Notes: generated by a model not told the origin, from the sequence alone. DNA of 64,000 bases from Hydrotalea sp. (GCA_027364735.1 DAHXOT010000032.1:115311-179310); one strand, 5' to 3'; counted from the first letter of the stretch, positions 1 through 8,933 are shown. Made by a program: numbers and translations.

Positions 1-887
1 TGTTTGTAGTAAATAACACCAAAGTTTTTCCGGCTCGCATGTATGGGCGTAAAGAAAAAACAGGAGCTAAAATTGAAGTTTTTTTATTAAGAGAACTAAA
101 TAAGCCCAATAAATTATGGGATGTAATTGTTGATCCCGCAAGAAAAATTAGAGTTGGTAACAAATTATATTTTGGCGATAATGAAGAATTGGTTGCCGAA
201 GTAATTGATAATACTACCAGCCGCGGACGCACCATTCGTTTTTTATGGGATGATGATGATACCAGTTTTAAAGCTATGCTGGAATTTTTAGGAGAAACCC
301 CATTGCCTAAATATATTAAGCGTAAACCCGATGATGAGGATAAAGAAAGATACCAAACCGTTTATGCCAAATATGAAGGTGCAGTTGCCGCTCCTACAGC
401 AGGTTTACACTTTAGCAAAGAATTAATTAAACGTTGCGAAATTAAAGGTATTCGTTTTGCAGAAATTACTTTACATACCGGATTAGGCACTTTTCGCCCA
501 ATTGAAGTGGAGGATTTAAGCAAACATAAAATGGATGCCGAATATTATAATATACCGGAAGAAGCATGCAATATTGTTAATAAAGCAAAAGAAACGGGGC
601 ATCGCATTTGTTCTATTGGTACTACTACCATGCGAGCAATGGAAACAAGTTTTACTGCTCAAAAACTATTAAAACCAAGTGAAGGCTGGACCAATCATTT
701 TATCCACCCTCCATACGATTTTAGTGTTGCTGATAGTTTGGTTACCAACTTTCATTTACCCAAAACAAGTTTATTAATTATGACTTGTGCTTTTGCAGGG
801 TATGATTTAGCAATTGAAGCGTATAAAAAAGCTATCAAGGATAAATATCGCTTCTTCAGCTACGGAGATGGCTTATTAATAATTTAA
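1..887 (+). CDS. queA: S-adenosylmethionine:tRNA ribosyltransferase-isomerase QueA, 5'-truncated by window edge
   Basis: QueA transfers and isomerises the ribosyl moiety of SAM onto preQ1-modified tRNA, giving epoxyqueuosine in the wobble base of GUN anticodons; it is cytosolic. The reading frame is open from base 3 and continues upstream of the first ATG at 39 with the residues [11 protein letters not shown], a conserved N-terminal QueA motif, so the gene begins outside the window and the ATG at 39 is internal. Further family signatures are [13 protein letters not shown] (around 372-410), [10 protein letters not shown] and the C-terminal [12 protein letters not shown]. About 295 residues are visible; full-length QueA is about 340-350. 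A strong terminator follows directly. Confidence 0.96.
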   Translation, partial: FVVNNTKVFPARMYGRKEKTGAKIEVFLLRELNKPNKLWDVIVDPARKIRVGNKLYFGDNEELVAEVIDNTTSRGRTIRFLWDDDDTSFKAMLEFLGETPLPKYIKRKPDDEDKERYQTVYAKYEGAVAAPTAGLHFSKELIKRCEIKGIRFAEITLHTGLGTFRPIEVEDLSKHKMDAEYYNIPEEACNIVNKAKETGHRICSIGTTTMRAMETSFTAQKLLKPSEGWTNHFIHPPYDFSVADSLVTNFHLPKTSLLIMTCAFAGYDLAIEAYKKAIKDKYRFFSYGDGLLII

Positions 888-907
888 GTACACTAAGTAA
901 CTATAAT

Positions 908-938
908 AAAAAATCCTGCAATACAAGCAGGATTTTTT
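908..938 (+). terminator. Rho-independent terminator after queA
   Basis: A perfect 12-bp inverted repeat (908-919 with 927-938) encloses a 7-base loop. The GC core is TCCTGC/GCAGGA and the 3' arm ends in six T. It lies 20 bases after the queA stop codon. Confidence 0.85.
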
Positions 939-1053
939 ATTAGAAAAATAATTTAGGTTTACAGAAATTTACATACTTCATTACAAATTAAAAAAGTGAT
1001 AAATGTTACTTATTTAATTACGTATGTAAATGTTATTTGCAAAAAAATTTAAC

Positions 1054-1473
1054 ATGAAAAATATCATACTCATTTTATTAGTTGTTCTTGTAAACAGTTG
1101 CACTAATGCACAAGAGCCTTGGAAATCTTCTCAATTAATGGAACCATCTGCACTTGCAACAAGAATTACAGAAAATAAAGCGCCGTTAATAGTATGTATT
1201 GGACCCACAGCCATAATCCCTAATTCGGTTTTTATTGGCATGGCAAGTGAAGAAGATAATTTAGGCAAACTAAGAACTTTTTTGAAAGGCGTTCCTAAAG
1301 ACAAAGAAATTGTTATTTATTGCGGTTGTTGCCCTTTTGAACATTGCCCGAATGTTAGACCGGCATTTCGTTTATTAAACTCTTTAGGATTTAAAAACCA
1401 CAAACTATTAAATCTTTCTAATAACATTAGAACCGATTGGATTAATAAAGGATATCCAATTAAACAGCTTTAA
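1054..1473 (+). CDS. rhodanese-like domain lipoprotein
   Basis: A small exported protein of 139 residues. The start at 1054 is preferred over the upstream in-frame ATG at 1030 because it gives a compact lipoprotein signal, MKNIILILLVVLVNSC, with the lipidated Cys at residue 16. The body resembles a single rhodanese domain: the active-site strand reads IVIYCGCCPFEHC followed by RPAF and a C-terminal LLNLSNNIRTDWINKGYPI, as in thiosulfate:cyanide sulfurtransferase-like domains. The catalytic loop is unusually rich in cysteine (C-G-C-C-P...C), which could bind a metal rather than carry a persulfide. Substrate is unknown. It is monocistronic, with a convergent gene 1 base away. Confidence 0.75.
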   Translation: MKNIILILLVVLVNSCTNAQEPWKSSQLMEPSALATRITENKAPLIVCIGPTAIIPNSVFIGMASEEDNLGKLRTFLKGVPKDKEIVIYCGCCPFEHCPNVRPAFRLLNSLGFKNHKLLNLSNNIRTDWINKGYPIKQL

Positions 1474-1474
1474 A

Positions 1475-1837
1475 TTATTCGCCCATTTCGGCTAAAATTT
1501 TTTTCATCAAAGGAGTTGTAGCCATTGCTTGCAACTCTTTTGATGTTCTGTTATTATTTAAATAAGAACGCTTTTTAGGTTTTAATAGTTTTATTGTAAT
1601 TAATAACATAGTATTTATAGCTATCCAAAAAGAAAAATCAGTTAATAAATTATCAATAAAAAAGTTGGTTTCAATAATTTTTCTTTCTTCAAATACAACC
1701 TTAAAAAAAGGATATGGCCATCCGTACAAATCGAAACCATAAGAATAAGTATGCCAAACTGCAGTATACGAAACAGTAATAATGAACATTACTACTGATA
1801 AGAAAAAAACAATTGAAATTTGTTTGGCTAATTTCAT
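1475..1837 (-). CDS. hypothetical membrane protein, two predicted TM segments
   Basis: I do not recognise a family. From the ATG at 1837 (an in-frame TTG at 1864 is possible but less likely) the protein has 120 residues. A hydrophobic segment lies at about residues 8-27 (ISIVFFLSVVMFIITVSY) and a second near 65-82 (FWIAINTMLLITIKLL), followed by a basic, probably cytoplasmic, tail ending in LMKKILAEMGE. It ends 1 base from the convergent rhodanese lipoprotein gene and no terminator separates them. Base composition matches its neighbours. Confidence 0.6.
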   Translation of the reverse strand: MKLAKQISIVFFLSVVMFIITVSYTAVWHTYSYGFDLYGWPYPFFKVVFEERKIIETNFFIDNLLTDFSFWIAINTMLLITIKLLKPKKRSYLNNNRTSKELQAMATTPLMKKILAEMGE

Positions 1838-1932
1838 AGCAAATATTGAATTGATTTTATTCAAAAGTAAAACTCAGTTATAAAACGTACTAACTTTCCT
1901 ATATATTTTCATCAAATCTTAATGTTTTTATA

Positions 1933-2406
1933 ATGAAAATTCAGTTCTGGTCAATTGGTAAACCGCATGAAAAATATATTAAAGAAGGAGTAACCGATTT
2001 TTCACAACGCATTCAAAAGTATTTTTCTGTAGAATGGGTAATTATTCCATCTGCTAAGAATGCAGCTTCCTTAACAGAAGAAGCACTTAAAAAAGCAGAG
2101 GCAAGTATTATTTTAAATCAACTAAAAAAAGAAGATTATTTAATTCTATTAGATGAAACCGGTAAACAAATTTCTTCTGTAGAATTAGCTCAACTCATTC
2201 AGCAATTGGCTAATGAAAGTATAAAGAAAATTATTTTTTTAATTGGAGGTGCTTTTGGTGTTGATGCTGTAATTCAACAAAGAGCTAATTATACTTGGAG
2301 TTTATCGAAACTTGTTTTTCCACACATGTTAGTTCGACTGATTTTAGCAGAACAAGTATATAGAGCTTGCAGTATTTTAAAAAATGAAAAATACCATCAC
2401 GTATAA
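1933..2406 (+). CDS. rlmH: 23S rRNA (pseudouridine1915-N3)-methyltransferase RlmH
   Basis: RlmH (SPOUT superfamily) methylates pseudouridine 1915 in helix 69 of 23S rRNA on the assembled 70S ribosome. The 157-residue length is typical. The N-terminus MKIQFWSIGKPH, the central LILLDETGKQISS, the SAM-binding trefoil-knot loop IFLIGGAFGVD and the C-terminal HMLVRLILAEQVYRA are all present, and the C-terminal residues ENEKYHHV match the family's conserved KYHH tail. The rhomboid gene follows 21 bases downstream and is probably co-transcribed. Confidence 0.97.
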   Translation: MKIQFWSIGKPHEKYIKEGVTDFSQRIQKYFSVEWVIIPSAKNAASLTEEALKKAEASIILNQLKKEDYLILLDETGKQISSVELAQLIQQLANESIKKIIFLIGGAFGVDAVIQQRANYTWSLSKLVFPHMLVRLILAEQVYRACSILKNEKYHHV

Positions 2407-2427
2407 TTAAGTTTTATCTTGCCAAGT

Positions 2428-3069
2428 ATGACAACTATTACCATTGCCATTATAGTATTAACCTGTATAATTTCCATATCGGCCTTTTCGAGAGAAAAAA
2501 TTATTGATGATTTTATTTTTTATCCTCCTGCAATAACCAATCAGCATCAATGGTATCGGTTTGTTACTTGCGGGTTTATTCATGCCGATATTCCTCATTT
2601 ACTTTTTAACATGTACTCATTTTATATGTTTGGCGAAGTGATAGAAGATGCATTTGATAAAATATATGGAAGTAAAGGAAAGTTACTTTTTTTATTACTT
2701 TATTTTTCGGCATTGGTAGTATGCCTATTACCTACTTATTTTAAAAATAAAAATAATTATTATTATAAAAGTTTAGGTGCATCCGGAGCTGTTTCTGCAA
2801 TAGTATTTGCTTTTATTTTTTTAGCTCCTACCGCTAAAATAGGTTTAATGTTTATTCCTATTCATGCTCCGGCTTTTTTATTTGGTATTATTTATTTGGG
2901 CATTTCGTATTATTTGGCTCATCGAGGAGAAAGCAGAATTAATCATTCGGCTCATTTTTGGGGTGCCGTTTACGGAATTATTTTTTTAATTGTTACCGCA
3001 CAACTATTAAGCGAATTTAGACCGGTTGATAATTTTACTATTGATATAATTAACTATTTTAAAAAATAA
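2428..3069 (+). CDS. rhomboid family intramembrane serine protease
   Basis: A polytopic membrane protein of 213 residues from the ATG at 2428; a TTG nine bases upstream is rejected as start. It carries the rhomboid features in order: TM1, the loop WYRFVTCGFIHADIPHLLFNMYSFYMFG (the HxxxxHLxxNM element), the catalytic serine in LGASGAVSAIVFAF (GxSG), and a late-TM His in HFWGAVYGIIF that would complete the Ser-His dyad. Such proteases cut single-pass membrane substrates within the bilayer; the substrate cannot be told from the sequence. It follows rlmH closely and converges with tilS. Confidence 0.9.
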   Translation: MTTITIAIIVLTCIISISAFSREKIIDDFIFYPPAITNQHQWYRFVTCGFIHADIPHLLFNMYSFYMFGEVIEDAFDKIYGSKGKLLFLLLYFSALVVCLLPTYFKNKNNYYYKSLGASGAVSAIVFAFIFLAPTAKIGLMFIPIHAPAFLFGIIYLGISYYLAHRGESRINHSAHFWGAVYGIIFLIVTAQLLSEFRPVDNFTIDIINYFKK

Positions 3070-3071
3070 GC

Positions 3072-4433
3072 TCACCCATTTACTTCTATTTTTAATACAT
3101 TGCTAGTTAATGGTAATAATTTAAACCTGTCATCAATTCTTAACCCTATAACCCATACAATTCGTTTATTACTTTCTATTACCCATACTTTTTCTTTTTC
3201 GGTAAGAGATAATTTTTGATCGATAAAAAACTTACTTAATTTCTTTTTCTTTTTCATGCCCAAAGGATAAAAATAATCTCCTTGCTTCCACTTACGCAAT
3301 AACAATGGAAACTCAATTGCATTTGCATTCAATAAAGCTATATTAGGCGAAGGATTTATTTTAAAATCTTTAGCAGCAAAGGTTTCTAATACCAATACTC
3401 TTTCTGCAAAAAATACTTTTTTTTGTTCTTTTTCTATTAAAATATTGGAATTGGAATCAGATACAAGGGGAGCAATAATTAACCATGCTCTATTTTTAAA
3501 TATTTTATGTGTAGCAGATTGAATATAGCTCCCGTTTTGAGCTTTGAATAATTTAATTACTTCATCTATTTGAGATGGCATGAAGGAATACAATTTAATT
3601 ATTTCCCATACAATTGTTTCAATGGGTTTGGTTTTTTGCAGTTGCAAAATGGCAATATGCAATTCCTCTCCTATTTGCTTAATTAATTTTTTCTTCTGAA
3701 AATCAATTGCCTGTTGATATAAAATTTCTATCTCGTTAAAGCGATGAATATTTTTTAAAAGATTTATTTCAACATCTTTAAATATTTCTTTTGCCGATGG
3801 AATTAAATGATGCCGAATATAATTTCGGGTATACTTATCTAAACTATTCGATGAATCTTCTACCCAACTTAATTTATTTTCTTTTGCGTACGCAACAATA
3901 TCTGCTCGTTTTGCAAATAATAAAGGACGAATAATTTTATTTTCTTTATCGAACTCGGGAATAGCAGTTAATCCTCTAATACCCGTTCCTCTAAAAAAAT
4001 TAATCAACAAGGTTTCTATATTATCATCGGCATGATGTGCAGTAAGTAAATATCTTTTACCAATTAACTGGCTCAAATTATTATCGTTAATTAATTCATT
4101 AAACCAATTATAACGTAGTTTTCTGGCAGCTTCTTGAATACTTAATTTGTTTTGTACAGCAAATTGCTGGGTATCAAAATGTTTTGTTACCACTTTTTTA
4201 TTGTATACAGTTTCGAGCGATTTTACAAAATTTTCATCTCGCCAACTTTCATCGCCTCGTAATTGAAAATTACAATGGGCAACAATACAATCAAATCCCA
4301 TTTTTGTTATTAAATCAAGTAAAACAACACTATCAACTCCACCACTTACAGCCATAATAAATTGAGTAGACTTAATAGAAATATGATTAAATTTTTGCTG
4401 CCAATTAGTTTCAAAATTTTTTAATACATCCAT
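3072..4433 (-). CDS. tilS: tRNA(Ile)-lysidine synthetase TilS
   Basis: TilS attaches lysine to C34 of the tRNA-Ile CAU anticodon, switching its codon from AUG to AUA; it is essential in most bacteria. The PP-loop motif SGGVDS is at residues 30-35 of the 453-residue protein. Other N-type ATPase signatures are HHADDNIETLLINFFRGTGI and RPLL. The C-terminal substrate-binding region contains LLLRKWKQGDYFYPLGMKKKKKLSKFF, typical of the family. I take the start at 4433. The ORF is open to 4484, but the extra 17 residues would be encoded by a terminator hairpin, so they are unlikely to be translated. Confidence 0.95.
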   Translation of the reverse strand: MDVLKNFETNWQQKFNHISIKSTQFIMAVSGGVDSVVLLDLITKMGFDCIVAHCNFQLRGDESWRDENFVKSLETVYNKKVVTKHFDTQQFAVQNKLSIQEAARKLRYNWFNELINDNNLSQLIGKRYLLTAHHADDNIETLLINFFRGTGIRGLTAIPEFDKENKIIRPLLFAKRADIVAYAKENKLSWVEDSSNSLDKYTRNYIRHHLIPSAKEIFKDVEINLLKNIHRFNEIEILYQQAIDFQKKKLIKQIGEELHIAILQLQKTKPIETIVWEIIKLYSFMPSQIDEVIKLFKAQNGSYIQSATHKIFKNRAWLIIAPLVSDSNSNILIEKEQKKVFFAERVLVLETFAAKDFKINPSPNIALLNANAIEFPLLLRKWKQGDYFYPLGMKKKKKLSKFFIDQKLSLTEKEKVWVIESNKRIVWVIGLRIDDRFKLLPLTSNVLKIEVNG

Positions 4434-4468
4434 TTTAAAAAAATAAAAGCCGAAGTTACTGCTTCGGC
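4434..4468 (-). terminator. Terminator-like hairpin between glnS and tilS, abutting the tilS start codon
   Basis: Read on the minus strand, arms at 4468-4462 and 4455-4449 form a perfect GCCGAAG/CTTCGGC stem with a 6-base loop, followed by a T-rich run (TTTTATTTTTTT) that ends 3-4 bases before the tilS ATG at 4433. The glnS stop codon lies 35 bases upstream of the hairpin. Confidence 0.75.
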
Positions 4469-4502
4469 GGTATAGATAATTCATCCGTTTACTGATAACC
4501 TA

Positions 4503-6164
4503 TTATTGCTTTTTAATTTCTTTAGCCCAAGTATCTTTTAAAGTAACTGTTCGGTTAAAGATGAGTTGATTATTACTTGCATCTTTATCGAGTGTAAAAT
4601 ATCCTTTTCTTAAAAATTGATACCGAGCTGAAATATTAGAAGCTTGTAATGCAGGCTCGGCATATACTTTAGCAATAGTTGTTAAAGACTTCTCATTAAT
4701 AAAGGTTTTAAAATCATCTGTTTCATTTGCAAGATCTTCAACGGTAAATAATCGATCGTACAACCTAATTTCGGCGGTAATAGCATGTGCAATACTTACC
4801 CAATGTAAAGTTCCTTTTACATGTAAACCACTGGTATCTTGTCCACTTTTACTTTCCGGAATATAGGAGCAATGAATTTCTACAATATTGTTGTTGGCAT
4901 CTTTTATTACTTCATCGCACTTAATTATATACGCACTTTTTAAACGAACCATTTGGCCCGGAGCTAAACGAAAATATTTTTTAGGCGGATTTTCCATAAA
5001 ATCTTCCCTTTCGATATAAATTTCTTTACTGAAAGGAATTTCTCGAAAACCTCCATTACTATCTTCCGGATTATTTTCGCTTTGTAGCAGTTCAACCTCA
5101 TTGTGATAATTGGTGATAATAATTTTAATAGGATCGAATACCACCATTCTTCTTAATGCAATTTTATTTAAATGCTCACGTACACAAAATTCCAATAAGC
5201 CAACATCAATTAAGTTTTCTCTTTTAGCTACGCCAATTTTATCGCAAAAGTCACGGATACTTTCGGGCGTATATCCTCTTCTTCTCATGCCGGTTATAGT
5301 AGGCATTCTGGGATCATCCCATCCGGTTACATAGTTTTCGTTTACTAATTGTAAAAGTTTGCGTTTACTCATTACCGTATAAGTCATATTTAATCGTGCA
5401 AACTCATATTGGTGAGAAGGGAATATTTCTAATTTTTCAATAAACCAATCGTATAAAGCACGGTGTGGTACAAATTCTAATGTACAAATACTATGTGTAA
5501 TATTTTCTAAAGAATCGCTTTGTCCATGTGCAAAATCGTACATCGGATAAATACACCAATTATCTCCGGTTCTATGATGATGTGCATGTTTAATACGATA
5601 CAAAATAGGGTCGCGCAATAACATATTGGCATTAGCCATATCTATTTTAGCACGTAATACTTTAGCACCATCTGCATACTTGCCATTTCGCATATCGGTA
5701 AATAATTGCAAATTCTCTTCAACAGTTCTTAGTGCATATTGATTTCGCTTTCCGGTAATAGTGGGTGTGCCTTTTTGCTCAGCTATTTCTTCACTGGTAC
5801 TATCATCTACATAAGCTAATCCTTTATGAATGAGTTGTATAGCATACTGATATAAGTTCTCGAAATAATCGGACGCATAAAACTCATTTGCCCATTTAAA
5901 GCCTAACCATTCTACATCTTCTTTAATACTGTTTACATATTCGGTTTCTTCTGTGGAAGGATTGGTATCATCGAAACGCAAATTAGTTTTTCCTCCATAT
6001 TTTAATGCTAACCCAAAATTGAGACAAATACTTTTAGCATGCCCAATATGCAAATATCCATTTGGCTCTGGCGGAAAACGGGTAAGAATGTTGGTATAGT
6101 TTCCTTCGGCTAAATCTTTTTCAATAATTTCTTCTATAAAATTTAAACTCTTTTCGTCGCTCAT
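4503..6164 (-). CDS. glnS: glutaminyl-tRNA synthetase
   Basis: A class I aminoacyl-tRNA synthetase charging tRNA-Gln with glutamine. The HIGH signature is in PPEPNGYLHIGHAKS (HIGH at residues 39-42), and the KMSKS-equivalent is VMSKRKLL. The GlnRS-specific elements FDDTNPSTE and DNWCIYPMYDFAHGQSD are present, followed by the beta-barrel anticodon-binding domains (LHWVSIAHAITAEIRLYDRLF). The 553-residue length is normal. Presence of GlnRS means Gln-tRNA need not be made by GatCAB transamidation. It is transcribed leftward, with its own terminator-like hairpin before tilS. Confidence 0.97.
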   Translation of the reverse strand: MSDEKSLNFIEEIIEKDLAEGNYTNILTRFPPEPNGYLHIGHAKSICLNFGLALKYGGKTNLRFDDTNPSTEETEYVNSIKEDVEWLGFKWANEFYASDYFENLYQYAIQLIHKGLAYVDDSTSEEIAEQKGTPTITGKRNQYALRTVEENLQLFTDMRNGKYADGAKVLRAKIDMANANMLLRDPILYRIKHAHHHRTGDNWCIYPMYDFAHGQSDSLENITHSICTLEFVPHRALYDWFIEKLEIFPSHQYEFARLNMTYTVMSKRKLLQLVNENYVTGWDDPRMPTITGMRRRGYTPESIRDFCDKIGVAKRENLIDVGLLEFCVREHLNKIALRRMVVFDPIKIIITNYHNEVELLQSENNPEDSNGGFREIPFSKEIYIEREDFMENPPKKYFRLAPGQMVRLKSAYIIKCDEVIKDANNNIVEIHCSYIPESKSGQDTSGLHVKGTLHWVSIAHAITAEIRLYDRLFTVEDLANETDDFKTFINEKSLTTIAKVYAEPALQASNISARYQFLRKGYFTLDKDASNNQLIFNRTVTLKDTWAKEIKKQ

Positions 6165-6248
6165 ATCATTTATAAGTAAGTGTACAAATGTACGTTTTTT
6201 ACAGTTGTTATTGAATGAAATTGACTTATTAAAATAGTGTAGTTAATA

Positions 6249-6277
6249 GCCGGTATTTTGTATCGGCAGTTTTTTTT
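6249..6277 (+). terminator. Terminator-like hairpin in the leader of the T9SS-secreted protein gene
   Basis: The arms GCCGGTA (6249-6255) and TATCGGC (6261-6267) pair with one G-U and a 5-base loop, and are followed after AG by eight T (6270-6277). No rightward gene ends just upstream, so this may instead be a leader attenuator or chance. The -7-like TATTTTG overlaps the 5' half. Confidence 0.35.
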
Positions 6278-6334
6278 AATGTTAAAAAAAGTATTAGTAA
6301 GCAGCAAAACAATACATTTACAACCTCATTATAG

Positions 6335-8053
6335 ATGATGAAAAAACTGCTGTTTTTATACTTGTTTTTATTGTTAATACAGTTGTTGCAGGCACAATCT
6401 GTTTGCCCTATTAGCTCGTTAGGACAGAACCCCAGTACAGCATTTCCTGTTTGTGGTGTTAAAAGTTTTTCACAAGGTTCAGTTAATCTTTGTGGAAATA
6501 CAGTTGTTCCGGTTCCGGCGTGTAATGGAACAGTTACTTATACCAACATCAATCCCTACTGGTATAAGTTTACATCCTACACATCGGGCACTTTAGAATT
6601 TGTAATTACACCTAATAATTTAACCGATGATTATGATTGGCAAATTTTTGATATAACCAATAGCCAAAATCCAGATTTTGATGTGTTTAATAATACAAGT
6701 TTATTTGTTGATTGTAATTGGTCAGGCGTAACCGGGCAAACCGGAACTTCCGATACAGCCTCTGCCAATAACCAATGTGCCTCTCCAACTACTTATGCTG
6801 CCGGTGGTGTTTCTCCTTTTAGCAAACCACCCAATTTAATAAAAGGCCATACCTATCTTTTATTGGTAAGTCATTTTACTAATACGCAGAGTGGTTATTC
6901 ACTTTCCTTTACAGGCGGAACTGCCAGCATTACCGATCCAAGTATTCCGAACTATATTAAAGCTTCCGGTATTTGTGGAGGCGATAAAGTTTCCATTAAA
7001 CTTACAAAAAGAATTTTATGCAATACCATTGCTGCTAATGGAAGCGATTTTGCCATAACACCTTCCAATGGTTTTAGCATTTCGAATGCATCTGGATATA
7101 ATTGCAATAGCAGTTTCGATACCGATTCAATTATTGTTCAACTAAATGGTTTACTATCTCCTGCCAATTATATTATTCAACAACAAATAGGTACTGATCA
7201 AAATACTTTGTTAGATAACTGCCAAAATGCTACACCGGTTGGCACATCTACTCCATTTAATATTGTATCGCAACAACTAATAAAAGCCGATTTTAATTAC
7301 ACTATTCGCTATGGTTGCGTAATTGATACCATAAATTTTTATTTAGGAGGAAGAAATGTAGTTAATTGGACTTGGATATTTGATAGCTCTATTGTTAATA
7401 CAACAACAGTTAACCCAATTCTTTATTACACAACTTATGGCAAAAAAACTGCAAAGCTAATCGCCCAAAATACAGTTTGTACCGATAGTGCATTTATAAG
7501 TTATACGCTAACCAACTCACCTTCAAAAGCAGCATTTTCATCTGCTAATTTTGCTTGTCCATCCGATACGGTTTCGTTTCAAAATAACAGTATTGGCCAT
7601 ATTGCTTCTTGGTATTGGGATTTTAGTAACGGGCAAACATCTACCAATAAAAACCCTGCAACACAAATATTTCCGGCATCTAATAGCTTAAAAGAATATC
7701 CTGTAAGTTTAGTAATTACCGATTCAATTGGCTGTTCCGATACAACCTATAAAATTATTACTGTAGCTCCTAATTGTTATGTTGCAGTTCCATCGGCTTT
7801 TACCCCCAATGGAGATGGAAGAAATGATTATTTATATCCATTAAATGCTTACAAAGCAAGTAATCTTATTTTTAGAGTATTTAATCGGTTTGGTCAATTA
7901 ATTTTTGAAACGCAAGAATGGACTAAAAAATGGGATGGAAAACTAAATGGTATTGATCAACCGGCAGGAACGTATGTTTGGTATTTGAATTATACCGATA
8001 CTGATACTCATAAAAATGTTTCTTTAAAAGGCACAACAGTTTTAATAAGATAA
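6335..8053 (+). CDS. secreted PKD-type protein with T9SS type B sorting (CHU_C) domain
   Basis: A 572-residue exported protein. A signal peptide, MMKKLLFLYLFLLLIQLLQAQ, ends near residue 21. The first third (YWYKFTSYTSGTLEFVITP...DYDWQIFDI) resembles the beta-sandwich N-termini of many large Bacteroidota surface adhesins. A PKD-like repeat follows (SWYWDFSNGQTSTNKNPATQIF). The last 85 or so residues, AFTPNGDGRNDYLYP...GQLIFETQEWTKKWDG...QPAGTYVWYL, are the gliding-motility-associated C-terminal domain that directs secretion and surface attachment through the type IX system. The ligand is unknown. It is monocistronic; tRNA-Arg follows. Confidence 0.88.
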   Translation: MMKKLLFLYLFLLLIQLLQAQSVCPISSLGQNPSTAFPVCGVKSFSQGSVNLCGNTVVPVPACNGTVTYTNINPYWYKFTSYTSGTLEFVITPNNLTDDYDWQIFDITNSQNPDFDVFNNTSLFVDCNWSGVTGQTGTSDTASANNQCASPTTYAAGGVSPFSKPPNLIKGHTYLLLVSHFTNTQSGYSLSFTGGTASITDPSIPNYIKASGICGGDKVSIKLTKRILCNTIAANGSDFAITPSNGFSISNASGYNCNSSFDTDSIIVQLNGLLSPANYIIQQQIGTDQNTLLDNCQNATPVGTSTPFNIVSQQLIKADFNYTIRYGCVIDTINFYLGGRNVVNWTWIFDSSIVNTTTVNPILYYTTYGKKTAKLIAQNTVCTDSAFISYTLTNSPSKAAFSSANFACPSDTVSFQNNSIGHIASWYWDFSNGQTSTNKNPATQIFPASNSLKEYPVSLVITDSIGCSDTTYKIITVAPNCYVAVPSAFTPNGDGRNDYLYPLNAYKASNLIFRVFNRFGQLIFETQEWTKKWDGKLNGIDQPAGTYVWYLNYTDTDTHKNVSLKGTTVLIR

Positions 8054-8069
8054 TAATTATAGAATTAGG

Positions 8070-8101
8070 TTTGCTAAAGAGATATTTTTTTGCTTATTTT
8101 G
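8070..8101 (+). promoter_or_regulatory. Candidate Bacteroidota-type promoter for tRNA-Arg
   Basis: TTTG at 8070-8073 and TATTTTG at 8095-8101 resemble the -33 TTTG and -7 TAnnTTTG elements of Bacteroidota sigma-A promoters (the -7 is one T short). The spacing is 21 bases, which would start transcription a few bases before the tRNA at 8115. Confidence 0.4.
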
Positions 8102-8114
8102 CGGCTCTGCTAAA

Positions 8115-8188
8115 GGTCCGGTAGCTCAGCTGAATAGAGCAACAGCCTTCTAAGCTGTGGGTCATTGGTTTGAATCCAATCCGGATCA
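8115..8188 (+). tRNA. tRNA-Arg (anticodon TCT)
   Basis: A complete cloverleaf can be drawn. The acceptor GGTCCGG (8115-8121) pairs with CCGGATC (8181-8187) with one G-U, and the discriminator is A8188. The D-stem is GCTC/GAGC, the anticodon stem ACAGC/GCTGT encloses the loop CTTCTAA with anticodon TCT at 8149-8151 (reads AGA/AGG), and the T-stem ATTGG/CCAAT has loop TTTGAAT. CCA is not encoded. This AT-rich genome uses AGA heavily, so the tRNA is likely a major Arg acceptor. Confidence 0.95.
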
Positions 8189-8190
8189 CT

Positions 8191-8219
8191 AAAGTGAAGT
8201 TATTATAACTTCACTTTTT
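8191..8219 (+). terminator. Terminator after tRNA-Arg
   Basis: A perfect 12-bp inverted repeat (8191-8202 with 8206-8217) around a 3-base loop ends in five T. It begins two bases after the tRNA and lies between it and ung, so the two are probably separate transcripts unless readthrough occurs. Confidence 0.75.
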
Positions 8220-8250
8220 GTTTTATGTACATTCGTGCAATTATACAATT

Positions 8251-8922
8251 ATGGATGTAAAAATTGAACAAAGCTGGAAAGATGTGTTACAAAATGAATT
8301 TAGTAAACCCTACTTTTTACAAATTGCTGCTCATTTAAAAACCGAGAAAGCAATTGGCACCACCATTTATCCACCGGGTTCGCTCATTTTCAACGCATTC
8401 AATCAAACCCCATTTCATGCTATTAAAGTAGTCATCTTAGGTCAAGATCCTTACCATGGTGCAGGTCAAGCAATGGGTTTAAGCTTTAGTGTTCCCAATG
8501 GCATCGCTTCGCCCCCATCCTTAATTAATATTTATAAAGAATTACATTCCGATATTGGTATGCCCATTCCAACATCGGGTAATTTAACTAAATGGGCAGC
8601 ACAAGGCGTTTTATTACTAAATGCCGTATTAACCGTACGAGCTAACGAACCTGCCAGCCATAGTAAAATAGGTTGGATGAATTTTACCGATACAGTTATT
8701 AAAATAATTTCGGATGAAAAAAAAGGAATTATTTTTTTGCTTTGGGGAAAATTTGCACAAGAAAAACAATACTTAATTGATGAAACAAAACATTTTGTAT
8801 TAAAGGCGGCTCATCCATCTCCCTTTAGTGCAGATAAAGGTTTTTTTGGATGCAAACATTTTAGTAAAACCAATCAACTATTAATGCAACAAGGATTAAA
8901 TCCTATCGATTGGCATATTTAA
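8251..8922 (+). CDS. ung: uracil-DNA glycosylase (family 1)
   Basis: Ung removes uracil from DNA and starts base-excision repair. The 223-residue protein has the water-activating motif GQDPYHG at residues 64-70 (catalytic Asp66), the uracil-recognition segment GLSFSVP, the LLLNAVLTV element, and the DNA-intercalation loop HPSPFSADKGFFGCKHF. The start is taken as the ATG at 8251; the frame extends upstream to a TTG at 8218 but that stretch lies in the tRNA terminator. The acyltransferase gene begins 11 bases after the stop, suggesting co-transcription. Confidence 0.96.
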   Translation: MDVKIEQSWKDVLQNEFSKPYFLQIAAHLKTEKAIGTTIYPPGSLIFNAFNQTPFHAIKVVILGQDPYHGAGQAMGLSFSVPNGIASPPSLINIYKELHSDIGMPIPTSGNLTKWAAQGVLLLNAVLTVRANEPASHSKIGWMNFTDTVIKIISDEKKGIIFLLWGKFAQEKQYLIDETKHFVLKAAHPSPFSADKGFFGCKHFSKTNQLLMQQGLNPIDWHI

Positions 8923-8933
8923 AATTTATAATT

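Noticed and set aside
3072..4484. Longer tilS start at 4484
   Set aside because: The extra 17 residues are encoded by a terminator hairpin and its T-tract; MDVLKNF at 4433 is a better start.
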